Position numbers and translations under genes: made by a program
Notes under the pieces: model-generated
Seen by the model: the letters and a program-made list of their open reading frames with translations, nothing else
Database searches by the model: none
What the model was told of the DNA's origin: nothing
Assembly: GCA_012797815.1 (NCBI GenBank)
Contig: JAAZOK010000171.1
Span: 1-64,000 of the forward strand
Source of the DNA: Chloroflexota bacterium
GTDB lineage: Bacteria > Chloroflexota > Anaerolineae > Anaerolineales > Anaerolineaceae
Direction: 5' to 3'
DNA length: 64,000 nt
Part shown: positions 27,000 to 35,579 of the stretch, piece after piece
Position numbering within the stretch: the stretch's first letter is position 1
Layout of the letters: the number at the start of each line of letters is the position of its first letter

Positions 27000-28199
27000 A
27001 TGAAAAAAACTGGCATATTGCTAATCATGGGGATTTTCATTTTGTTTATTTCTGCCTGCCAAAGTTCCGTACCGACACCGTCGGTAATGACAACTTCAGC
27101 TTTGGTAAACACAGATATCCCTGTTGAAACCATCGATCCAACCCCTGATGCCACTTTGCCGCCCGCTTCCCCTGTAAACTGGAAAATCGAGGTGGTAGCA
27201 GAAAACTTATATGTTCCCTGGAGTCTGGTTTTTACCAGCCCCGAACGTATACTGGTGACGGAGCGCAGTGGAACGATCCGTGAGATCGCGAATGGCGAAC
27301 TTCGATCCGATCCGGTTTTTCAGTTCGATGATGTGGCAGCACGGGATGAGGCTGGATTGATGGGAATGGTCATCGATCCAACTTATACGGATAGCCGGTT
27401 CGTTTATGCTTGTTATACCTATCAGCAGGATGGCAGTCTTTTCAATCGCGTTGTGCGCTTGCACGATGGAACCGATCGCATGACCCTGGATGGGATCGTT
27501 ATTGATGCTATCCCCTCTGCCAGCAATCATGCCGGCTGCCGATTGGCGTTTGCACCGGATGGAACCCTTTTTGTAACCGCCGGGGATGCACTGCAATCGC
27601 AAAATGCCCAGGATGTTTCATCTCTGGCGGGAAAGATCTTACGTGTCAATTCGGATGGCAGTATTCCGGCGGATAATCCTTTCCCCGATTCTCCTGTTTA
27701 CAGTTTGGGACATCGTAATCCACAGGGCTTGGACTGGGATCCTGACACCGGATTATTGTATGCCACTGAACACGGTCCCTCTGGATTTGACGGGGCGCCG
27801 GGTGGTGATGAGATCAATCTGATCCAGGCGGGCGGAAACTATGGCTGGCCTTTAGTCTCCCATGAAGAGACGCTGGAAGGAACGATCCCTCCTCTTATCA
27901 CCTTTACTCCCGCCGAAGCACCGGCAGCCGCAATATTCTATAGCGGTGGCGTGTTTCCGCAATATGCGGGCGATTTCTTCTTCGGTGCTCTACGCGGTGA
28001 GGGATTGGTGCGGGTGCGCATATTGGATGAAGATCCGCGAGAGATTGTCGAGGTCGAGAAGATTGTTGATTCTGTAGGCAGAGTACGGGAAGTAGTCGAA
28101 GGTCCGGATGGTTATCTCTATTTTACAACCAGCAATCGAGATGGACGGGGAACATTGCGCAGTGGAGATGATCGGATCTATCGTTTGATGCCTCAATAA
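27000..28199 (+). CDS. Lipoprotein PQQ-type sugar (glucose/sorbosone) dehydrogenase-like
   Basis: 399 residues. It has a lipoprotein signal with lipobox LFISAC (Cys20), a short Thr/Pro-rich linker, then a six-bladed beta-propeller of the GSDH family (about 60-399). Landmarks: VPWSLVFTSPERILVTERSG, NHAGCRLAFAPDGTLFVTAGD, LAGKILRVNSDG and SLGHRNPQGLDWDPDTGLLYATEHGP. Family members oxidise aldoses with PQQ as cofactor; many anaerobe homologs have unknown activity. It is anchored on the outside of the membrane. No PQQ biosynthesis genes are in view, so function as a dehydrogenase is uncertain. Confidence 0.85.
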   Translation: MKKTGILLIMGIFILFISACQSSVPTPSVMTTSALVNTDIPVETIDPTPDATLPPASPVNWKIEVVAENLYVPWSLVFTSPERILVTERSGTIREIANGELRSDPVFQFDDVAARDEAGLMGMVIDPTYTDSRFVYACYTYQQDGSLFNRVVRLHDGTDRMTLDGIVIDAIPSASNHAGCRLAFAPDGTLFVTAGDALQSQNAQDVSSLAGKILRVNSDGSIPADNPFPDSPVYSLGHRNPQGLDWDPDTGLLYATEHGPSGFDGAPGGDEINLIQAGGNYGWPLVSHEETLEGTIPPLITFTPAEAPAAAIFYSGGVFPQYAGDFFFGALRGEGLVRVRILDEDPREIVEVEKIVDSVGRVREVVEGPDGYLYFTTSNRDGRGTLRSGDDRIYRLMPQ

Positions 28200-28373
28200 T
28201 TCCGGATTTGGCGCATTATAGCTGCAGAAATAAGGTGTTTTTCTCCAAAAAGGGCAGTTTTTCCGTTTTTTTTAACCTGTGTTATCCTTGTAAGATCGAG
28301 GTGTACCCAGCAGAGGATTTTGGGGTTAAGCACGTTAAGCTTCGTTATTATTACGCGATGAGGAGACAATATC

Positions 28374-29735
28374 ATGGCTGAAAAAATGGAAACTCGCAAA
28401 AAACGCAGGATGCAGTGGGCTTGGTATTTGTATGATTTCGGGAATTCTGCATATGCGGCCGTAGTGCTTTTGGCTGTGTATGCGACTTATTTTAAAGATG
28501 TAGTCGTTGGTGGTCCTGAAGGCTCCGCTTTATGGGGGTTGGCACTGATGATCGCCACCCTGGTTGTTGCGATTATCTCCCCCTTCTTAGGGACCTTGGC
28601 AGATTATTCAAGCAAAAAGAAACAATTTTTGCTCTTTATGACGACGATATCGGTGATTTTTACCGGACTGTTATTTCTGGTAAAACAGGGCGATATCCTG
28701 TTAGGTATGGTATTTTTCATTATCGCCGAGATCGGTTATCGCGGAGGACAGGTTTTTTATAATGCGCTGCTGATCGATATTGCGGATGAGGATGAACTTG
28801 GAAAAGTATCCGGCAATGGCTGGGCGATCGGCTCATTTGGCGGCATTATTTGCCTGCTGATCGTTCTGGTGCTGATTCAGTTGAATCCCGGCAATACAAC
28901 GATTGTGCGTTTTTCACTGGTGATAACTGCGGTTTATTATGCATTATTTGCGATTCCGGCTTTCTTTATCATCAAAGAAAAACCATCTACCGAACAGAAG
29001 ATCCATAAAAATTATTTTAAGATCGCCTGGGAGCGTTTGAGCAAGACCATCAAATCCGTCAGCAATTACAAAGAATTCTTGAAATATATGTTGGCTTTAT
29101 TGATCTACAACGATGGTGTAATTGCAGCTCTCGATTTTGCGGCGATTATTGGCGCGGTGTTGTTCGGAGTCACTGGTACGGATCTGATCATTTTCGTCAT
29201 TATTGTGCAGATCACCAATGTGGCGGGAGCGTATGTATATGGTGTGATCGGTGAGAAAGTCGGCTTTAAGAACAGCCTTATTCAATCTCTGATCTTGATG
29301 ATCATTGCGGTGGGCGGCATGATTTTCATTAATTCAAAAATGGCATTTTTCGTCGTCGGTGGGTTGGCAGGTTTTGCGATCGCTGGTGTGCAGTCCCTCA
29401 GCCGTACGATGGTCAGCATATTTGCCCCTAAAAAGAAAAGTACCGAGTTTTATGGTTTCTTTGCACTGGCAGGGCGCTCATCATCGGTCATCGGACCTGG
29501 AGTTATGGGTTTCTCTGCTTCGGGCATCTCAAATTGGGTGATGAATACACTGGTTGCCGCCGGATTGGTTGTGGCAGGAGATGATCTGGCTATTACTGTT
29601 ACCGAACAGATAGGACATCGTTTTGCGCTGGTCACAATTCTACTTTTCCTGTTGATCGGATTGATGCTGCTATTGTTTGTGGATGAGAAAAAAGGACGGA
29701 TCGCGGCACAAAATGGTGACGCCGAAATGTCATAG
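28374..29735 (+). CDS. MFS transporter, UMF1 family
   Basis: 453-residue membrane protein with about twelve helices. The UMF1/Atg22-like signature AWYLYDFGNSAYAA comes right after a short basic N-terminus, and the central cytoplasmic loop lies at about residues 200-230. Family members are thought to export or import amino acids or peptides; the substrate is unknown. A GAGGAG ribosome site lies eight bases before the ATG. An acyltransferase starts 10 bp downstream, so they are probably co-transcribed. Confidence 0.88.
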   Translation: MAEKMETRKKRRMQWAWYLYDFGNSAYAAVVLLAVYATYFKDVVVGGPEGSALWGLALMIATLVVAIISPFLGTLADYSSKKKQFLLFMTTISVIFTGLLFLVKQGDILLGMVFFIIAEIGYRGGQVFYNALLIDIADEDELGKVSGNGWAIGSFGGIICLLIVLVLIQLNPGNTTIVRFSLVITAVYYALFAIPAFFIIKEKPSTEQKIHKNYFKIAWERLSKTIKSVSNYKEFLKYMLALLIYNDGVIAALDFAAIIGAVLFGVTGTDLIIFVIIVQITNVAGAYVYGVIGEKVGFKNSLIQSLILMIIAVGGMIFINSKMAFFVVGGLAGFAIAGVQSLSRTMVSIFAPKKKSTEFYGFFALAGRSSSVIGPGVMGFSASGISNWVMNTLVAAGLVVAGDDLAITVTEQIGHRFALVTILLFLLIGLMLLLFVDEKKGRIAAQNGDAEMS

Positions 29736-29745
29736 GAAGTGATCT

Positions 29746-30513
29746 ATGGCTATGAGTGTTGAATCCCCCGTTTATGCCCAGCGGCGCCCCTTACGCCGTT
29801 TTATGCAGTGGCTTTCTAAGATTGCTTTTGGGCTTTTAACCGAGTTAAGCATCGAAGGGGCGGGTAATTTCCCCAAACACGGTCCATTATTGGTGGTGGG
29901 AAACCATTTCAGTTTTATCGATCCGGCAATCTTTGTACGGGTGGCGCCCTGGCCGATGGATTTTATCGGCGGAGCGCAATTTCCCCATGCACCCGGGATC
30001 GTGCACTTCTTACCAAAGCTGTGGGGATATTTGCCGGTATATCGAGGAACCGGATCCACTTATGCCTTGAATGAAGCAGAAAGGATCCTGAAAAAAGGGG
30101 GGATCGTCGGCATTTTCCCTGAAGCGGGTTCTTGGGCTCAGATTTTGCGTCCGGCGCGCCCGGGAGCCGCATACCTGTCGGCAAAGACCGGAGCCCCTTT
30201 GCTCCCGATCGGCATCGATGGAATGCCCGAGGTTTTCCCATCCATACGGAAGTTTCAGAAAGCGAAAGTAAAAATCCGGGTTGGAAAACCCTTTGGTCCT
30301 CTTAAGATCAAAGGGAAAGGATATCAAAGCAGGGAACAGATCGATGCTTTTGGGCATGAGATCATGCATCATATCGCAGATTTGATCCCACCTGAGAAAG
30401 CAGGCATCTATTCATCCGATCCTAAAGTTCGTGAAGCTGCTAAGGGTTCAGAAATATATCCATGGGAAAATACTCGCGAAGGACAGGATCAATACGAACC
30501 ACCGGAAAATTAA
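29746..30513 (+). CDS. 1-acyl-sn-glycerol-3-phosphate acyltransferase (PlsC-like)
   Basis: Membrane-associated acyltransferase of 255 residues that makes phosphatidate from lysophosphatidate. Motif I is NHFSFID (about residues 47-53); the third motif is FPEAGSW instead of the usual FPEGTRS, a variant seen in several phyla. IGIDGMPEVFP follows as motif IV. A hydrophobic N-terminal segment is present (about 22-38). The stop is followed after 90 bp by an LPG-synthase-like gene. Two ATGs (29746 and 29752) are possible; AGGAAG upstream fits the first. Confidence 0.85.
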   Translation: MAMSVESPVYAQRRPLRRFMQWLSKIAFGLLTELSIEGAGNFPKHGPLLVVGNHFSFIDPAIFVRVAPWPMDFIGGAQFPHAPGIVHFLPKLWGYLPVYRGTGSTYALNEAERILKKGGIVGIFPEAGSWAQILRPARPGAAYLSAKTGAPLLPIGIDGMPEVFPSIRKFQKAKVKIRVGKPFGPLKIKGKGYQSREQIDAFGHEIMHHIADLIPPEKAGIYSSDPKVREAAKGSEIYPWENTREGQDQYEPPEN

Positions 30514-30603
30514 CGGATATCGGCAGGTATCGGTTTTTCATCGGCGCTTTTATAAATAGCAGGCGATGGTAGAAAACAAAAAAGGGGTTATTATTGTTTC
30601 TCT

Positions 30604-31626
30604 ATGAGTCAAAAAACAAGGCAAATTTTACGCATTATAGGGCTCGTCATATTTCTTCTCGTTGGAGTTAAAATTCTATTCCCGCATATTAAAGCGATCC
30701 CGGACTCGATCAATGCTATCCGAGGTCTCGATTACTGGATGCTTTTTTTGGCAGTCTTTTTCGAAGTTCTCCGTTTTGTGTTTAGCGGGTATTTCTTGAA
30801 TACAATCCTGGGATTGTTCAGGGAACGGATCCCGCTTGGGCAGGCGATGATGATCGTGCTGGGCTCTGCCAGTTTTGGCATGGTGGCCGGAGGATTGGTC
30901 GGATCAGCTGCTGCCAGTCTGCAATGGCTGCGGGAACGGAATATTAAAACCCAGGCTGCCAGCATGGCGGGTTTTTTGCCGATCATTTTCAATAATATCG
31001 CCGTGCTAATTATTTCCCTGGTCGGTGTGATCTATCTGTTCGGGTTGGATGCTCTGACCTCCACGCAATTAAATGCATTTATTGTTATTTTCATCTTGTT
31101 GGTCGGCGTACTATTTCTGTTCTATTTATTCCTGCGCGATAAACAAAAATCCAAGAGATTTTCCGTTAAATTTATGCAGAAGATATCGTCATTAACAAAA
31201 AAGAATTTTGAAGAACGTAAGATTGCACATCAAGTCGATGAGATCTTCATGGTGCGCGACAAATTTTTCAATAGGGGCTGGATCAAACCAGTCTTGGGAA
31301 CTATCCTGTCCTATCTCTCCGACCTGCTGGCCTTATTTTCCCTGTTCCTGGCAGCAGGGCAGACCATCTCACCCCAGGTCTTGCTGATTGGATATGGATT
31401 GCCGCAATTATTGGGTAAGGCTACCTTTATCCTCCCGGGAGGGATTGGAGTGGTGGAATCGACCATGATTGCCTTGTTTGAACAATTGGGTATCGCTGAT
31501 CATATCGCTGTGGTGGTGGTCATTGCTTTTCGTTTCTTGTCTTTCATTATTCCCACCATTCTGGGTTTTATTTTGGTATTTGTCTTGCAAAATCATTCTA
31601 AATATGAAAAGAGATCCGGAATATAA
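30604..31626 (+). CDS. Lysylphosphatidylglycerol synthetase-like / UPF0104 flippase-like membrane protein
   Basis: 340 residues with about eight membrane helices, in the family of the MprF/AglD N-terminal membrane domain (UPF0104). Typical glycine-rich segments are visible: VLGSASFGMVAGGLVGSAAA and LPGGIGVVESTMIALFEQ. It lacks the soluble aminoacyl-transferase domain of MprF. Such stand-alone proteins are thought to move or modify lipids and may also be glycosyltransferase partners. No clear ribosome site precedes the ATG. It follows plsC, consistent with membrane lipid metabolism, but the substrate is not known. Confidence 0.78.
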   Translation: MSQKTRQILRIIGLVIFLLVGVKILFPHIKAIPDSINAIRGLDYWMLFLAVFFEVLRFVFSGYFLNTILGLFRERIPLGQAMMIVLGSASFGMVAGGLVGSAAASLQWLRERNIKTQAASMAGFLPIIFNNIAVLIISLVGVIYLFGLDALTSTQLNAFIVIFILLVGVLFLFYLFLRDKQKSKRFSVKFMQKISSLTKKNFEERKIAHQVDEIFMVRDKFFNRGWIKPVLGTILSYLSDLLALFSLFLAAGQTISPQVLLIGYGLPQLLGKATFILPGGIGVVESTMIALFEQLGIADHIAVVVVIAFRFLSFIIPTILGFILVFVLQNHSKYEKRSGI

Positions 31627-31859
31627 GAGAACCATTCCAGAGGATCTGTAACCGAGGAAAGATAGCTTGATGAGCCTGGAACATGGCGAGGCACTTAAAT
31701 TGAATGGGAGGAAAAACAAGCGATCGTTTTATCGGACCTTTGAACTTTCTGTATGGGGGAGTTTATCTTTTAATATCGTAATTTTCTCCATCGAGAAATC
31801 AACCCCGTGTTTTCCCGTTCCTGATCCTTTGATGTTGATATGGAGTCCGGTTATTGCCC

Positions 31860-33221
31860 TCAGGACATGAGTTTGATGATCATCCCTGAATTAGGTTTCA
31901 GATCGGGGATGATCAGATTCCTTTCTCTGATCTCCAAGGTGGTCGTGGAGAGCAGATCGATGCCTTTGCTTGAGGCATCCTCCTGCAAAGGAAGTTGTAT
32001 GGCTTGGGATGTCTGGCTGGAGTTTACAATTACCACGATCTTCTCTGCCTGATAGGTACGCATGAAGGCAAATTGTTCATGGTTCACCATCAACTGATGG
32101 TAATTGCCACGCTGCAGGGCGGGGGAGTTCAAGCGGATCTGGCTGAGCTGCGCAATATGATTGGCGAGATCTGCTCCTTGGTCTGGTTTGTGCAGCTGCT
32201 CGAGGGTGATCTGTGGACGTAAAGGGCTGTCATCTGAGGAGGTCCTCTGACCCCGTATTCCCCATTCACTGCCGTAATAAATGGATGGAATCCCCGGCAT
32301 TGTGAACAACAGACAATATACCGGGTAAACATGTTGAGGATTGCTAAGATTGCTGGTGAGACGATTCACATCGTGATTATCCACGAAGGAATAGGGCATG
32401 AAATGCCGGTAAATCCCACTCTCGCCGAATTGCCTGTTCAGCGAATAAGCGATCTCGAAATAATTGTGATCGACATGACTGGAATATAACCCTTTATAAC
32501 ACTCGTAATTGGTCACAGAATCCAAGGCTGTGGCATCCACATATTGCGCGTAGTTATCATGGATAATTTCTCCCATCAGCCAGAAATCCAATGGGGCTCG
32601 TTTAACATGTGCATGTACTTTCTGTAAGAAGGGTATCCCCACACAATCGACGGCATCCAGACGCAGCCCATCGATCTTGAATTCATGGATCCAAAAATCA
32701 ATCACCTCCAACAGATAATTACGCACCTCGGGATTTTGCAGGTTCAATTTGATCAGGTCAAAATTCCCATTCCAACCGGCATAAGAAAAGGTATCCTCAA
32801 ACGGACTCTTGTGCTGGAAATTGATATCGACAAACCAATCGACGTAAGAGGAATGTACGCCAAATTTTTGGATGTCCTTAAAGGCGAAGAAATCCCGCCC
32901 GGTGTGGTTGAAAACGCCATCCAATACGACACGGATCCCATTTTGATGGAGAATATCGACCAACCTTGTCAGGTCGCTATTATTTCCTAGACGACGGTCG
33001 ACTTGATAATAGTCGGCGGTGTCGTATCCATGCGCGGTGGATTCAAAAACGGGACCCAGATACAATGCGTTGACATGTAGTTTTTTGAGATGGGGTATCC
33101 ATTGTTCGATCTGTGCCAGGCGTGGGATCGCTTTGGTCGAAAAGTCATTGCGTTTAGGTGCTCCCAAACAGCCCAGTGGGTAAATATGATAGAAAATGGA
33201 TGTTTCACTCCAATGTGCCAT
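31860..33221 (-). CDS. Alpha-amylase family (GH13) glycoside hydrolase
   Basis: 453 residues with the GH13 barrel and a short beta C-domain. The conserved regions are VVLDGVFNHTG (region I), GLRLDAVDCV (catalytic Asp), WLMGEI (catalytic Glu) and FVDNHDVNR (transition-state Asp). No signal peptide, so cytoplasmic. It resembles neopullulanase/cyclomaltodextrinase enzymes but lacks their N-terminal starch-binding domain. The ribosome site AGGAG lies six bases upstream of the ATG. It is preceded by a TetR gene on the same strand, 50 bp away, and an inverted repeat in the gap suggests linked control. Exact specificity is unknown. Confidence 0.88.
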   Translation of the reverse strand: MAHWSETSIFYHIYPLGCLGAPKRNDFSTKAIPRLAQIEQWIPHLKKLHVNALYLGPVFESTAHGYDTADYYQVDRRLGNNSDLTRLVDILHQNGIRVVLDGVFNHTGRDFFAFKDIQKFGVHSSYVDWFVDINFQHKSPFEDTFSYAGWNGNFDLIKLNLQNPEVRNYLLEVIDFWIHEFKIDGLRLDAVDCVGIPFLQKVHAHVKRAPLDFWLMGEIIHDNYAQYVDATALDSVTNYECYKGLYSSHVDHNYFEIAYSLNRQFGESGIYRHFMPYSFVDNHDVNRLTSNLSNPQHVYPVYCLLFTMPGIPSIYYGSEWGIRGQRTSSDDSPLRPQITLEQLHKPDQGADLANHIAQLSQIRLNSPALQRGNYHQLMVNHEQFAFMRTYQAEKIVVIVNSSQTSQAIQLPLQEDASSKGIDLLSTTTLEIRERNLIIPDLKPNSGMIIKLMS

Positions 33222-33232
33222 GCTTTACTCCT

Positions 33233-33256
33233 AATATACGTACTGGTAGGTATATT
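33233..33256. promoter_or_regulatory. Inverted repeat in the TetR-amylase intergenic region
   Basis: Two 7-bp arms AATATAC (33233-33239) and GTATATT (33250-33256) are spaced by 10 bp, just upstream of the amylase ribosome site. The arm cores (ATAC/GTAT) echo the operator at 33848-33867. It may be a second TetR-family operator or an RNA hairpin; either is an inference. Confidence 0.45.
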
Positions 33257-33271
33257 CCCCGGAAAAAAATA

Positions 33272-33838
33272 TCAAGAGAAAATTCCGTGCATGAATTGAT
33301 GGACGGTGTTGCCGAGCACGGTTTCATCCAGCTCGAGGAAGTTATTGAACGATAGTCCGATGTAAGTGTTGATCAAACCGAGGAAAGAAGCGGCGTAACG
33401 CTGGTGTCTTCCGCGCATGTTCCCATGGTCTTCTGCCGCATCCAAAAACAAATTTTCAAAAATGGTTTGCTGTCGTTGCCCATAAGGTTTAATGGATCGA
33501 AAAGCGGCGCTTTCAGGAGGGGCAAACCAACAGGCTAATTGGAAACGATAAAAAATTGAATGTTGTTTGGCAAAGTCAAAATACCAGTGGGTTGCATTTT
33601 CCAGTGTCGTTTTTACGTCACCGTTGTAGCGCGCAACTTGATCCATATTTTCGAAGAGCATTGAAAAGTTGCTGGAGAAGATGCTCTCCAATAATCCCTC
33701 TTTGCTCCCGAAATAATGATACAGGGTTGGTTTGGTGATCTCTGCAGCATCAACGATCTCCTGGATCCCGACGGCATCATATCCTCGCTCGGCGAAATAT
33801 TGCAATCCGATTTGCAGTAATTTTTCCTGGTTTTCCAC
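33272..33838 (-). CDS. TetR family transcriptional regulator
   Basis: 188 residues: an N-terminal TetR helix-turn-helix (about 3-50, with GLQYFAERGYDAVGIQEIVDAAEITKPTLYHYFGSKEGLL split across helices) and a helical ligand domain. The start is a GTG at 33838 reading VENQEK. Any farther upstream in-frame Met would need translation through the promoter and operator at 33848-33876, so those are unlikely. The predicted transcription start is only a few bases before the GTG, so the mRNA should be leaderless or nearly so. The regulator probably represses itself and the downstream amylase. The ligand is unknown. Confidence 0.88.
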   Translation of the reverse strand: MENQEKLLQIGLQYFAERGYDAVGIQEIVDAAEITKPTLYHYFGSKEGLLESIFSSNFSMLFENMDQVARYNGDVKTTLENATHWYFDFAKQHSIFYRFQLACWFAPPESAAFRSIKPYGQRQQTIFENLFLDAAEDHGNMRGRHQRYAASFLGLINTYIGLSFNNFLELDETVLGNTVHQFMHGIFS

Positions 33839-33847
33839 AATAACGAT

Positions 33848-33876
33848 AGTATACCATTCGGTATACTGGTTGTCAA
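33848..33876 (-). promoter_or_regulatory. Autoregulatory promoter/operator of the tetR gene
   Basis: On the minus strand, consensus TTGACA (33871-33876), a 17-bp spacer and TATACT (33848-33853). A 20-bp palindrome, AGTATACC-ATTC-GGTATACT (33848-33867), covers the -10 and most of the spacer, so a bound dimer would block the promoter. The transcript would begin about 3-5 bases before the GTG start. Confidence 0.8.
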
Positions 33877-34008
33877 GAGGCAACCGGATGGGCACAAAAA
33901 AAGGCAAAAAAGTAGGTATAATGAAAACAGTTAAAACAACATATGGGGATTCATCGCTTCTGCAAAACCCAATCCGCATGAGCGTATAAAATAATCCAGG
34001 AGGATGGT

Positions 34009-34188
34009 ATGGCAACTGTAAAATTTTATTCCTTAAAGGCAAAAAAGCATGTGATGATTGACAGCAGCAAAGTTCAGATCGTAACGCTGAAAAATGGACG
34101 CAAAGCTGCCGAAGCAGTGGATCCGGAGACGGGGAGCAAACTTTTCAAATTTCTTTCCGCTGCTGAACTGAAGGAATTGGAAGGGTAG
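34009..34188 (+). CDS. Small basic protein, 59 residues, unknown function
   Basis: An open frame of 59 codons with a strong ribosome site (AGGAGGATGGT) three bases upstream of the ATG and a good terminator 45 bp downstream. It begins MATVKFYSLKAKKHVMI and contains VTLKNGRKAAEAVDPETGSKLFKFLSAAE. The predicted structure is a beta-rich N-terminal half and a short C-terminal helix, without a membrane segment or Cys. I do not recognise the family. A TATAAT box lies at 33917-33922. The ribosome site, terminator and Lys/Ala-rich content support a real gene. Confidence 0.72.
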   Translation: MATVKFYSLKAKKHVMIDSSKVQIVTLKNGRKAAEAVDPETGSKLFKFLSAAELKELEG

Positions 34189-34233
34189 CTACACCAAGTT
34201 CTAAATCCAGCTTATTCTTTCGAAATAAATCTA

Positions 34234-34266
34234 AAAAAATCCGCATATACGAACGCGGATTTTTTT
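34234..34266 (+). terminator. Rho-independent terminator
   Basis: Arms AAAAAATCCGC and GCGGATTTTTT (11 bp) surround a 10-base loop, with the T-run forming the 3' arm. It ends the small gene at 34009-34188. The A/T-rich symmetry means it would also act on leftward transcripts. Confidence 0.85.
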
Positions 34267-34330
34267 AGTTGGAGGAATGTGTTTTCATACAATCAGAAAA
34301 ATGGCTGCGTGATCCAATTTTTGTTAATGT

Positions 34331-34379
34331 ATTGTTCATGATTTCTTAATATATGACACGGAATCGAATTGTTCATGAT
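34331..34379. repeat. Direct repeat upstream of the metallophosphoesterase
   Basis: The 12-mer ATTGTTCATGAT occurs at 34331-34342 and 34368-34379, 37 bp start to start, in the promoter region of the phosphoesterase-CotH cluster. The second copy runs into an extended -10-like box (TGATATATT). The pair may be binding sites for an activator; no regulator gene is adjacent. Confidence 0.5.
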
Positions 34380-34408
34380 ATATTATTCCCAATTCTTGTG
34401 GAAAAACT

Positions 34409-35512
34409 ATGAAATCATTTTATTTGCATCATAAGACTTTCTGTAGAATAGCTGTTATTGCACTTTTTCTTGTTATTCTCAGCAGTGGCATTGTCTATAG
34501 TTACCGCCTCCGTCGCGAATTGCTGCAGACTCGCGCGGATTACAAACAGATCTACGAAGGGCTGCGGGATGACATTTCGGTTTTGGAAGAGGAACTCATC
34601 GCCCAGGGGTCTTATGTAACCGATCGGATGACCGGTGATTATGCGTTTGTGGTGGATCCTTCCATTGTTCAATTGAATTCGGTTGCGCTAACAGCAGTTG
34701 ATATGAACTCACCTGTTACCATCCTGGCGGGTGGGCATTTGTATGGCAATCCCTACAATGAGGGTACCCCTCTGATTTCCAGCACGATTCAAAATAATAT
34801 CGATATCATTAATTCTTCCCAAGCCGATCTTTTCTTTTCCCTGGGAGACATGACTTATCTGCCATCCATGGAAAGTGTGCAAGGTCTGCGAGACATTTTT
34901 CTTGATCGGGTTACGGTTCCACTCTTCAATGCGGTCGGGAATCACGATCTGAAGAATGGGCGTACTTTTTATCAGAGTAATTTTGAGCAGACCTATTACT
35001 CGTTTGAATATGGTTCTCTGCAGATCATTGTTTTGGATACGGTCATTTCCCATTGTTATATTGAAGGACATCAGCTTGACATGTTGAATTCCGTCCTTGA
35101 AGATGCCTTGCAAAACAACCATATCCGGAATATTTTTATATTTGTGCACAAGTTGATCTTTTTAGAAGATGAAGATCTGCAGGGCAGGGCGAATGGACTG
35201 TGTGAGTATGGCTCTAATTTCTCACAACTACGGGACGATATTCTCATCCCTTCCTCTTTGGAGAAACCCATCTATATTTTTGCCGGAGATGTGGGCGCGT
35301 TTGGTGGAAACCTCTCTCCTTTCTATCATCAGTACCCCGATTCAAATCTCTCTACCATTGCGGTAGGAATTGGGGATGGAGCTGATGATGCACTTTTAAA
35401 GATCATGGTGGAGGGGGACGAGGTGAAGTTTGAACTTATCCCGCTGGCTGGCGGTCATTTCGATGAGCTGACGGTTTATACTCCTGCTTATTGGCTGTTG
35501 CAACCGCATTAG
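34409..35512 (+). CDS. Membrane-anchored metallophosphoesterase
   Basis: 367 residues: an N-terminal signal anchor (about 14-33), a short coiled linker and a calcineurin-like phosphoesterase domain (about 100-330). Metal-site motifs are visible: SLGDMTYLP (Asp), NAVGNHDLKN (GNHD) and FVHKL and AGDVG for the later His/Asp ligands. The first GDxH motif is AGGHLYG, with Gly in place of the Asp, so metal binding may be altered. The domain faces outward. It precedes a CotH-like gene by 67 bp, with which it probably forms a transcript. The substrate is unknown. Confidence 0.8.
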   Translation: MKSFYLHHKTFCRIAVIALFLVILSSGIVYSYRLRRELLQTRADYKQIYEGLRDDISVLEEELIAQGSYVTDRMTGDYAFVVDPSIVQLNSVALTAVDMNSPVTILAGGHLYGNPYNEGTPLISSTIQNNIDIINSSQADLFFSLGDMTYLPSMESVQGLRDIFLDRVTVPLFNAVGNHDLKNGRTFYQSNFEQTYYSFEYGSLQIIVLDTVISHCYIEGHQLDMLNSVLEDALQNNHIRNIFIFVHKLIFLEDEDLQGRANGLCEYGSNFSQLRDDILIPSSLEKPIYIFAGDVGAFGGNLSPFYHQYPDSNLSTIAVGIGDGADDALLKIMVEGDEVKFELIPLAGGHFDELTVYTPAYWLLQPH

Positions 35513-35579
35513 GGTATGAACATACAATAATGCGAATAAGAAAGGTTTTGTAGTAGTTATTTGAATCATATGGTGAACT

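Noticed and set aside
31670-31870. Plus-strand frame of 66 codons after the UPF0104 gene
   Set aside because: It has a fair GAGGAAAG upstream, but the spacing is long, the sequence is not protein-like throughout, and its end overlaps the convergent amylase. I could not support it.
33839-34042. Upstream extension of the TetR gene
   Set aside because: It would run through the promoter and operator at 33848-33876 and has no TetR similarity.
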